Below are positions 44,170-52,263 of a stretch of DNA of 64,000 nt, piece after piece (positions within the stretch are counted from its first letter, which is position 1; every line of letters starts with the position of its first letter). The stretch comes from Sinorhizobium terangae (GTDB lineage: Bacteria; Pseudomonadota; Alphaproteobacteria; Rhizobiales; Rhizobiaceae). The notes under the pieces are model-generated. The model was given only the letters and a program-made list of their open reading frames with translations, ran no database searches and was not told the DNA's origin. The stretch lies in the NCBI RefSeq assembly GCF_009601505.1, contig NZ_WITC01000045.1, positions 1 through 64,000 on the forward strand, read 5' to 3'. The translations under genes and the position numbers were made by a program.

Positions 44170-45078
44170 ATGACAGCCGTCGCAAGCTCAGGAGAAATCA
44201 AGGCCGGCAAGGCACCACGCTTCCTCGCCGCACCACAATGGCTGATCGCCTATCTCCAGGCGACGCCGCTCTTCCTGATCCTCGGCTTCTTCTTCATCCT
44301 GCCGATCCTGACCATCTTCGTCGTCAGTTTCTGGGACTACGACTTCGCGGGCATCTACCCGGATTTGCTGACAATGAACTATACGGACACGCTTGGCTCG
44401 TGGGTGACGTGGAAGACCTATCTCAACACGCTGAAATTCACGGCGATCACCTGGGCGCTGACGCTCGTGATCGGCTTCTGGGTCGCCTACTTCCTCGCCT
44501 TCCACATCCGCACGACGACGATGCAGATGGTGCTCTTCCTCGTTTGCACCGTGCCGTTCCTCACCTCCAACATCATCCGGATGATCTCCTGGATCCCGGT
44601 ACTCGGCCGCAACGGCCTCGTCAACTCGACATTGATCGAGCTCGGCATCGTCCCTGAGCCGATCGAATGGCTGCTCTACTCCGATTTTGCCGTCGTGCTC
44701 GCCATGGTGCATCTCAACACGCTGTTCATGGTGACGCCGATCTTCAACACGCTGATGCGCATCGATCGCTCGCTGATCGAAGCCGCGCGCGATTGCGGCG
44801 CGAGCGGCTCACAGATCCTCTGGAACGTCATCCTGCCGCTGGCAAAGCCGGGTATGGCGATCGGCTCGATCTTCGTCGTGACGCTGGTGATGGCGGATTT
44901 TTCCACCGTGCAGGTCATGTCCGGCGGGCAGAGCGCATCGGTCGCGCTGATGATGAAGAACCAGATGTCGCTGCTTCAATATCCAGCGGCGGCCGCCAAC
45001 GCCGTCGTGCTGCTGATCGTCGTTCTTTTGATGGTCGCCGCGATCCTCCGGGTCGTCGATATCAGGAAGGAGCTTTGA
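44170..45078 (+). CDS. ABC transporter permease, PotB type
   Basis: This 302-residue permease has a first helix at about 30-52 (ATPLFLILGFFFILPILTIF), five more, and the coupling loop IDRSLIEAARDCGASGSQIL with NVILPLAKPG. The start at 44170 has AAGGGA upstream; the frame from 44128 would begin inside the repeat. It ends one base before the next permease gene, and together they form the channel of the PotABCD-like importer. Confidence 0.88.
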   Translation: MTAVASSGEIKAGKAPRFLAAPQWLIAYLQATPLFLILGFFFILPILTIFVVSFWDYDFAGIYPDLLTMNYTDTLGSWVTWKTYLNTLKFTAITWALTLVIGFWVAYFLAFHIRTTTMQMVLFLVCTVPFLTSNIIRMISWIPVLGRNGLVNSTLIELGIVPEPIEWLLYSDFAVVLAMVHLNTLFMVTPIFNTLMRIDRSLIEAARDCGASGSQILWNVILPLAKPGMAIGSIFVVTLVMADFSTVQVMSGGQSASVALMMKNQMSLLQYPAAAANAVVLLIVVLLMVAAILRVVDIRKEL

Positions 45079-45079
45079 G

Positions 45080-45901
45080 ATGAGCCACGAAAGACGGACT
45101 TGGGAATTCTATGTGCTGGCGGCCTTCTTTGCGCTGTTCGTGCTGTTCCTTTACGGACCGTTGTCGGCGGTCCTGATCCTCTCCTTCCAGGGGCCGGACG
45201 GCGGTCTCACCTTTCCGCTGAACGGCGTTTCGCTGCACTGGTTCTACAACCTCTTCGAAAAGCAGGCTGTCGGCGATTTCGGCGCCTCGTTCCGCCGGTC
45301 GTTCACGCTGGGACTTATGGTCATGGTCGTTAACGTCGTCGTGGCGCTCTTGGCGGGGCTCGCCTTCCGCCACCGCTTCCGCGGCTCGACGACACTCTTC
45401 TACGTGACGGTCGCGAGTCTCGTCGTGCCCTCGATCATCATTTCGCTTGGCATCGGCGTCGTCTTCCAGCAGTTCGGGTTAAAGCCCGCTTGGTATTCTT
45501 CCGGGTTCGGCGCGCACCTCACCTGGACGCTGCCCTTCGGCGTGCTGATCATGTTCGCCGTCTTCAACCGCTTCTCGCCCGCCTATGAGGAAGCCGCCCG
45601 CGACCTCGGCGCAACGCCATGGCAGACCTTCCGTCATGTCGTGCTGCCGATGATCGCGCCGAGCCTCGTCGGCGTCGGCCTCTTCGGCTTTACCCTCTCT
45701 TATGACGAGTTTGCCCGCACGCTGATGACGTCGGGCACCTACAACACGCTCCCACTCGAAATCTACGGCATGACGACCAATGTGACGACGCCGGTGCTCT
45801 ATGCTCTCGGCACGGTCACGACGCTGTTCTCCTTCACCATCATCCTCGTCGCTCTCGCCGTCATCCTCGTGCTCAGGCGTCGGCAGGCAAAGATAAGCTG
45901 A
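45080..45901 (+). CDS. ABC transporter permease, PotC type
   Basis: This 273-residue permease has about six membrane segments and the coupling loop SPAYEEAARDLGATPWQTFR with HVVLPMIAP. SYDEFARTLMTSGTYNTLPL near the C terminus is a PotC-type feature. It is spaced by a single base from the PotB-type gene and by five from the racemase-family gene, so all five genes of the operon are tightly packed. Confidence 0.88.
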   Translation: MSHERRTWEFYVLAAFFALFVLFLYGPLSAVLILSFQGPDGGLTFPLNGVSLHWFYNLFEKQAVGDFGASFRRSFTLGLMVMVVNVVVALLAGLAFRHRFRGSTTLFYVTVASLVVPSIIISLGIGVVFQQFGLKPAWYSSGFGAHLTWTLPFGVLIMFAVFNRFSPAYEEAARDLGATPWQTFRHVVLPMIAPSLVGVGLFGFTLSYDEFARTLMTSGTYNTLPLEIYGMTTNVTTPVLYALGTVTTLFSFTIILVALAVILVLRRRQAKIS

Positions 45902-45906
45902 CATCC

Positions 45907-46638
45907 ATGCGCATTCTGATCGTCAATCCGAACACCACAGCCTCAATGACGGAAAAGGCTGCGCAAGCAGCGCGCGCCGTCGCCGGACATGGGACCGAAA
46001 TCGTCGCAGCAACCTCCAGAAACGGGCCCGCCTCGATCGAGGGGCACTATGACGGCGCGATTGCTGTACCGGGCCTGCTTCTCGAAATCCGCGCGGGGCA
46101 GGCAGCCGGCGCCGATGCCGCCATCATCGCCTGTTTCGATGACACCGGGCTCGAGGCTGCGCGCACCCTCGCCGACATTCCCGTGCTGGGGCTTTGCGAA
46201 TCCGCCCTGATGACGGCCGCGCTTCTGGCCCAACGCTTCACCGCCGTCACCACGCTGGAGCGCTCCCGCGTTCTTATCGAAAACCTCGTCGTGCGCTATG
46301 GCATGGGCGGCCGCGCAAAGGTTCGTGCCGCCGATATTCCGGTGCTCGATCTTGAGGACAAGGACTCGGGCGCGCTCGCCAAGCTCAGGCGCCAGATCGA
46401 GTTGGCGCTTACTAAGGACAGAGCCGAAGCGATCGTTCTTGGCTGCGCCGGCATGACCGATCTAGCGCAGCTTCTGCAGCGCGAATACGGCGTCCCGGTC
46501 GTCGATGGCGTCTCAGCGGCGGTCAAGCAGGCTGAGGCGCTCGTCGCGCAGGGCCTTACGACCAGCAAGCGCGGTTCCTATGCCGCACCGATTGCAAAAC
46601 CCTACACCGGTTCGATGCAGGCCTTCGCGCCGGAATAA
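45907..46638 (+). CDS. Asp/Glu/hydantoin racemase family protein
   Basis: This 243-residue protein opens MRILIVNPNTTASMT, the signature of hydantoin/allantoin racemases. The two catalytic cysteines are Cys76 in IIACFDDTGL and Cys180 in VLGCAGMTDL. Allantoin racemase, hydantoin racemase or a related decarboxylase would fit. As the last gene of a transporter operon it should act on the imported compound. The glyoxylate and guanine deaminase genes further right make a purine-derived ureide a fair guess for that compound, but this is inference. Confidence 0.82.
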   Translation: MRILIVNPNTTASMTEKAAQAARAVAGHGTEIVAATSRNGPASIEGHYDGAIAVPGLLLEIRAGQAAGADAAIIACFDDTGLEAARTLADIPVLGLCESALMTAALLAQRFTAVTTLERSRVLIENLVVRYGMGGRAKVRAADIPVLDLEDKDSGALAKLRRQIELALTKDRAEAIVLGCAGMTDLAQLLQREYGVPVVDGVSAAVKQAEALVAQGLTTSKRGSYAAPIAKPYTGSMQAFAPE

Positions 46639-46792
46639 GCCTGTCCCTGAGCCCCGCCCAATCAATCGCTCAGGTTGCAGCACCGCTCAAGCGACAGTTG
46701 CCGCGGGCCTTTGCCGCATGCGCGATTGACAAGCCGGCGAGAAGGTTGACAAAGTGACGCTCCATCGAGACGGGCAGCATCGGGGAGGACTT

Positions 46793-49700
46793 ATGTCTAT
46801 GCGCGCGTTTGTCGGCCTTTCCACCCTTCTTCTCACGCTCGCCTCCCTCAGTTCACCTGCTGCGGCGGCTGAAACGAGCCGCACAATCGAGATTACGCAA
46901 GACGGCGATTATTTCGGGTTCGATCTTCGCACCGAGCAGAATGTCTCGCTTCGGCAGTGCGAGACCGCCTGCATCGCCGACCAGGCCTGCCGCGCCTTCA
47001 CCTACAATCCAAAGGTGAGGTGGTGCTTCCTGAAATCCGACTTCAATCAGTTGAACACCTTCAAAGGGGCGATCGCCGGCAAAGTCGTCGAGACGGGCAG
47101 CGTCCAGCCCGATATCGGCGCGCCATCGCGTCTCTCTTTCATCTCAGACGATCTGTTGCAGCAGGCGCGTGACGTCAAGGCGAACCTGGCGCTCACAGAG
47201 GATCAACAGGGTTTCGGCGTCAACGGTCTGATCGAAGCCGCCCGGAGCGAGTTGACAGCCGGCAACATCGAGAATGCGCTGAAAGGCTTTCGCGGTGCGC
47301 TGGCGGTAACGCCGGATGACGGCGAATTGTGGCTGGAGACGGCGCGTGCAGCCAACCGGATCACTGGCAACACTGAGATTGCCGGCCAGGCAGCGCTTGC
47401 CGCCCTCAACGGCTATCAACTGACCCGCACGACCGAGAGCCGGGCAGACGCGCTCGCCGTTCTCGCCAAATCGCTCGAAAACACAGAGAACTATCGCGCC
47501 GCCCTCAACGCCTACAAGGCGAGCCTCGAACTCGTGCAGGCGAAGACGGTCGAAACGGCCTACCTCGATCTCAGGGCGCGGCAGGGGTTCCGCGTCACCG
47601 ACCATACAATCGATGCCGACAGCGCCAGCCCGCGTGCCTGCGTCCAGTTCTCCGAGCAGCTCGTCAAGAACGGAACGGACTACGCCTCGTTCGTCACTCT
47701 CGATGGCAAGGCTCCCAAGGCGGTCGAGGCCAAGGGAAACGAGATTTGCGTCGAGGGCCTGTCGCACGGGCAACGCTACAAGCTTGTGCTGAGGCAGGGC
47801 CTGCCCTCCTCCGTCGACGAGGTCATCGAAACGCCCGTCAGTCTCGACATCTATGTCAAGGATCGCTCGCCAATGGTGCGCTTCACCGGCGACAGCTTCG
47901 TGCTGCCGTCGACCGCACGGCGCGGCATTCCGATCGTCTCCGTCAACACCGAGAGCGCCAAGCTCAAGCTCTATCGCATCGGCGACCGCGGCATCTCTTC
48001 CCTGTTGACCAGTTCGCAGTTCCTGACCCAGCTCGATGGCTACAGCGAAGAGCGCATCAAGGAAGAGAGCGGCGAACTCGTCTGGCAGGGCAGCATCGAC
48101 ATCAAAACAGAACTCAACAAGGAAGTGGTGACCAGCTTCCCGGTGGATGAAGCACTGCCTCAACGCAAACCCGGCGTCTATGTGCTGACGGCAGTCTCGG
48201 GCACCGGGCTTAGCCAGGATTGGGACGCCCGCGCCACCCAATGGTTCGTCGTCTCCGATATCGGCATCTCGACCTATGCCGGGACGGATGGACTCACCGT
48301 CTTTGCCCGCTCGCTCGCCACCGCCAAGCCGCTCGACGGCGTCGAGCTGCAACTCGTTGCGAAGAACAATGAAGTTCTCGGCACCGCGACGAGCGACGCG
48401 GAGGGCAAGGCGACGTTCGCCGCCGGCCTGATGCGCGGCACGGCCAGCATGACACCTGCCGTCATCACCGCGAAGACGAGCGACGCGGATTACGTCTTTC
48501 TCGATATGACCCGCGCCGGCTTCGATCTTTCCGATCGCGGCGTCACCGGTCGCGCCGCACCCGGCGCGATCGACCTCTTCGCCTGGACCGAACGGGGTAT
48601 CTATCGCGTCGGCGAGACGGTGCATGCGGCCGCGCTTGCCCGCGACGTGAACGGCGCGGCGATCGAGAACCTGCCGCTCACCTTCGCCTTCCTGCGCCCG
48701 GATGGCGTCGAGGACCGGCGCATGGTCAGCAATGGCGCCAAGCTCGGCGGCCACACGCTCGACCTGCCGATTCCGGAAAACGCGATGCGCGGGACCTGGA
48801 CCATGCAGATCTTCGCGGATCCGAAAGGGTCCGCGATCGGCGAGAAGCAATTCCTCGTCGACGACTTCGTGCCGGACCGCACCGAGTTCGACCTGACGAG
48901 CGAGGCAAGCGAGATCACTGTGGGCACGCCGGTGCCCGTCTCTGTCGAAGGCCGCTTCCTCTATGGCGCGCCCGCTGCCGGACTGACGCTTGAGGGTGAA
49001 GTCGCGATCAAGCCGACGCGCGAGAGCGCGGCCTTCAAGGGCTACTTCTTCGGCCTTGCCGACGAGGAGGCGAGCGAAGACACGCGCTTGCCGCTCGAGG
49101 CGCTGGAGCCGCTGGATCAGAACGGCAAAGCTGTTTTCGACGTCGATCTGACCGAGGTTCCCTCGACGACGCAGTTGCTGAACGCCAATGTCACCGTGCG
49201 CATGCGAGAGGCCGGCGGTCGCGCCGTGGAACGCTCGCTGACGCTGCCGGTCAAGCCCGAAGGGCCGATGGTCGGCATCAAGCCGGAGTTTTCCGGAGAT
49301 CTTGCCGAAAACTCGGTCGGGCGCTTTCACGTGATTGCGGTCGGGGAGGACGGCACGAAAATACCGATACCCGGCTTGCTCTGGAAGCTGATCAGCGTCG
49401 AACGCAATTACCAATGGTATCGGGACGGGAGCGCCTGGAAATACGAGCCAGTCGTCTCCACGAAGCAGGTGGCGAACGGCACTGTCGACGTGGCTGCGGA
49501 CGGTGGCGAGATCGCCGTGCCGGTCGGCTGGGGCCGCTACCGCCTCGAGATCGAGACGGCTGCGGTCGACGGACCTGCCTCCAGTGTCGAGTTCGATGCT
49601 GGCTGGTATGTCGAAGCAACTTCGACTGAAACACCGGACGGGCTGGAGATCGCGCTCGACAAGGAGAGCTACGCGGTCGGCGAGACTGCGAGGCTCAAAG

Positions 49701-52255
49701 TCTCACCGCGCTTTGCCGGCGAATTGCTGGTCACGGTCGGTACGGAAAGCCTGATCACGATGAAGACGGCGACCATTGCCGAGACCGGCGGCGAGGTGGA
49801 ATTGCCGGTCACCGCCGAGTGGGGCGGCGGTGCCTATGTCACCGCGACGCTCTATCGCCCCGGTGATGCCCAGGAGAGCCGTATGCCGATGCGGGCGATC
49901 GGCATCAAGTGGCTCGCCGTCGATCCGGCGGAGCGCAAGCTCGCCGTCACGCTCGACGCGCCGGAGAAGATGCAGCCGCGCCAGCCCCTCAACGTCAACC
50001 TCAAGGTGCGCGGCGCGGGCGCGAACGAGGACGCTTACGTTACGATCGCCGCTGTCGATGTCGGCATCCTGAACCTCACGCGTTACGAGGCACCCGATCC
50101 CGACGGCTGGTACTTCGGCCAAAGGCAGCTCGGCCTTGAGATCCGCGACCTCTACGGACGCCTGATCGACGGCTCGCTCGGCGCCACGGGCCGGTTGCGC
50201 ACCGGCGGCGACGGCGGGCAAGTGCCGCTGCAAGGCAGCCCGCCGACCGAAAAGCTGGTTGCCTTCTTCTCCGGACCGGTGAAGCTCGATGCAGACGGCG
50301 AAGCGATGGTCAGCTTCGATATCCCGCAGTTCAACGGCACAGCGCGGGTCATGGCCGTCACCTGGACGAAATCCGGTGTCGGCCATGCGACCAAGGACGT
50401 CGTGATCCGCGACCCGGTCGTGGTGACCGCAAGCCTGCCGAAGTTCCTTGCCCCGGCAGACCGCGCCGAACTGAGGCTCGACATTGCCAACACGGATGCA
50501 CCTGCCGGCGACTATCAATTGCAGGTGACGACCAACGGCCCTGTAGCCGTGGAGCAGACCGGCGCAGCCGAAACCGTGCATCTCGACGCCGGTGGCAAGA
50601 CCGCCGTGACGCTGCCGCTGACGGGCCAATATCCCGGCAACGGGCTCGTCACCGTGGCACTTTCCAACGCCTCTGGCCTGTCGATCGAGCAGGCGTTGAA
50701 CGTTCCGGTCCGCCCGGCGGCATTGCCGGTCACCCAGCGGCAGGTGGTCAGCATCGCCGCCGGCAGCAGCCTGACGGTGGACGACCAACTGCTTGCCGAC
50801 AGCCTGCTGCAGGGCGCGTCCGTCAGTCTCAACGTCACGCGCTCGGCCGCCTTCGATATTCCCGCGCTCCTGATGACGCTCGACCGCTATCCCTATGGCT
50901 GCGCGGAACAGACGACGAGTCGCGCCCTGCCTCTGCTCTATCTCAGCGAACTCGCCAAGCAGTCCGGCCTTGCCGACGACGGCGAGGTGACGAAGCGGGT
51001 GCAGGAGGCGATCTACCGCGTGCTTGCCTACCAGTCCTCCTCCGGCAGCTTCGGCCTCTGGGGCCCGGGCTCCGGCGATCTCTGGCTCGACGCCTATGTG
51101 AGTGATTTCCTGACGCGGGCGCGCGAACAGAAATATGACGTGCCCGAACAGGCGATGGTGCAGGCGCTCGAGAATCTCCAGAATGCGCTGAGCTACGAGA
51201 CCAACGTCAAGGACCGCGGCAACGAGATCGCCTATGCGCTCTATGTGCTCGCCCGCAATCGCAAGGCGGCGATCAGCGACCTTCGCTATTACGCCGACAC
51301 GATGCTCGACGATTTCCCGACGCCGCTCGCCAAGGCGCATATCGCCGCGGCACTGGCGCTCTATGGCGATGCGGCCCGCTCTCAGGATATCTTTGCGGCA
51401 TCCTTGAACATGTCGACCGGCGCCGGCCTCGTCAAAGTCAGCCTTGCCCGGTCCGACTACGGCTCGTCACTGCGCGACGATGCGGCGGTATTGGCGCTCG
51501 CGGCCGAAAGCCGTCCCGTACCGGCGATCATTCCGGAGCTTTCCAGGATCGTCGCGCGGGAGTGGCAGCAGGCGCAATATGCGAGCACGCAGGAACAGAC
51601 CTGGATGTTGCTCGCAGCGCGCGCGATCCAGGGCGGCGACGAGGATATGAAACTCGACATCAACGGCGCGGCGCGCACCGGCAGCTACGCCGCACGCATA
51701 ACCGGGGATGCGCTCATCGAGCACCCGGTCGTCATTCGCAACAACGGCGCCGACGCAGTCTCCGCCGTGGTGACGACCGTCGCGGCCCCGGCTCAGCCGT
51801 TGTCGGCCGGCGGTGATGGCTTCACGATCGAGCGCACCTACTACACGCTCGACGGCGCCGAGGCCAATGTCAGCGAAGCGCGGCAGAACGAGCGTTATGT
51901 CGTCGTGCTCAAGGTCACCGAAAGCAACGATTGGCCGTCGCGCGTGCTGATCACCGATCTGCTGCCGGCCGGCTTCGAGATCGACAATCCAAGCCTTGTC
52001 GACAGTGCGCAACTCACGAACTTCGAATGGATCGGTGAGGTACAAGCCGCCCACACCGAGTTCCGCAGCGATCGCTTCGTGGCGGCCTTCGATCGCTCGA
52101 CCGGCGACAACCGGGAGATCACGCTCGCCTATGTCGTACGCGCGGTAACCCCGGGCACCTATGATCATCCGGCGGCAAGCGTGGAGGACATGTACCGGCC
52201 GCAATTCTCGGCCCGCACGGCCACCGGGCGCATGGAGGTGCTGGCAGCCCAGTAG
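46793..52255 (+). CDS. Bacterial alpha-2-macroglobulin with N-terminal PAN domain
   Basis: This 1,820-residue secreted protein is the largest in the window. A signal peptide (MSMRAFVGLSTLLLTLASLS, cleavage near AAA-ET) is followed by a PAN/apple-like domain with paired cysteines (RQCETACIADQACRAFTY). Macroglobulin domains and the complement-like thioester motif follow: GCAEQ with Cys1370 and Gln1373, inside a helical toroid. GGGGAGGACTT precedes the ATG at 46793. Such proteins trap attacking proteases in the periplasm. There is no lipobox, unlike E. coli YfhM, so it may be soluble. It is followed nine bases later by pbpC, the same pair as in enterics. Confidence 0.93.
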   Translation: MSMRAFVGLSTLLLTLASLSSPAAAAETSRTIEITQDGDYFGFDLRTEQNVSLRQCETACIADQACRAFTYNPKVRWCFLKSDFNQLNTFKGAIAGKVVETGSVQPDIGAPSRLSFISDDLLQQARDVKANLALTEDQQGFGVNGLIEAARSELTAGNIENALKGFRGALAVTPDDGELWLETARAANRITGNTEIAGQAALAALNGYQLTRTTESRADALAVLAKSLENTENYRAALNAYKASLELVQAKTVETAYLDLRARQGFRVTDHTIDADSASPRACVQFSEQLVKNGTDYASFVTLDGKAPKAVEAKGNEICVEGLSHGQRYKLVLRQGLPSSVDEVIETPVSLDIYVKDRSPMVRFTGDSFVLPSTARRGIPIVSVNTESAKLKLYRIGDRGISSLLTSSQFLTQLDGYSEERIKEESGELVWQGSIDIKTELNKEVVTSFPVDEALPQRKPGVYVLTAVSGTGLSQDWDARATQWFVVSDIGISTYAGTDGLTVFARSLATAKPLDGVELQLVAKNNEVLGTATSDAEGKATFAAGLMRGTASMTPAVITAKTSDADYVFLDMTRAGFDLSDRGVTGRAAPGAIDLFAWTERGIYRVGETVHAAALARDVNGAAIENLPLTFAFLRPDGVEDRRMVSNGAKLGGHTLDLPIPENAMRGTWTMQIFADPKGSAIGEKQFLVDDFVPDRTEFDLTSEASEITVGTPVPVSVEGRFLYGAPAAGLTLEGEVAIKPTRESAAFKGYFFGLADEEASEDTRLPLEALEPLDQNGKAVFDVDLTEVPSTTQLLNANVTVRMREAGGRAVERSLTLPVKPEGPMVGIKPEFSGDLAENSVGRFHVIAVGEDGTKIPIPGLLWKLISVERNYQWYRDGSAWKYEPVVSTKQVANGTVDVAADGGEIAVPVGWGRYRLEIETAAVDGPASSVEFDAGWYVEATSTETPDGLEIALDKESYAVGETARLKVSPRFAGELLVTVGTESLITMKTATIAETGGEVELPVTAEWGGGAYVTATLYRPGDAQESRMPMRAIGIKWLAVDPAERKLAVTLDAPEKMQPRQPLNVNLKVRGAGANEDAYVTIAAVDVGILNLTRYEAPDPDGWYFGQRQLGLEIRDLYGRLIDGSLGATGRLRTGGDGGQVPLQGSPPTEKLVAFFSGPVKLDADGEAMVSFDIPQFNGTARVMAVTWTKSGVGHATKDVVIRDPVVVTASLPKFLAPADRAELRLDIANTDAPAGDYQLQVTTNGPVAVEQTGAAETVHLDAGGKTAVTLPLTGQYPGNGLVTVALSNASGLSIEQALNVPVRPAALPVTQRQVVSIAAGSSLTVDDQLLADSLLQGASVSLNVTRSAAFDIPALLMTLDRYPYGCAEQTTSRALPLLYLSELAKQSGLADDGEVTKRVQEAIYRVLAYQSSSGSFGLWGPGSGDLWLDAYVSDFLTRAREQKYDVPEQAMVQALENLQNALSYETNVKDRGNEIAYALYVLARNRKAAISDLRYYADTMLDDFPTPLAKAHIAAALALYGDAARSQDIFAASLNMSTGAGLVKVSLARSDYGSSLRDDAAVLALAAESRPVPAIIPELSRIVAREWQQAQYASTQEQTWMLLAARAIQGGDEDMKLDINGAARTGSYAARITGDALIEHPVVIRNNGADAVSAVVTTVAAPAQPLSAGGDGFTIERTYYTLDGAEANVSEARQNERYVVVLKVTESNDWPSRVLITDLLPAGFEIDNPSLVDSAQLTNFEWIGEVQAAHTEFRSDRFVAAFDRSTGDNREITLAYVVRAVTPGTYDHPAASVEDMYRPQFSARTATGRMEVLAAQ

Positions 52256-52263
52256 ATCGCGCG

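Noticed and set aside
45907..46638. Asp/Glu racemase family gene as the missing eutA
   Set aside because: It begins MRILIVNPNT like hydantoin/allantoin racemases, lies 30 kb from the eut genes and is the last gene of another transporter operon.
47144..51340. Very long open frames on the minus strand (756 and 545 codons) opposite the macroglobulin gene
   Set aside because: They mirror the codon bias of the high-GC plus-strand gene, have no ribosome binding site and no recognisable domain; the plus-strand frame carries a signal peptide and GCAEQ motif.
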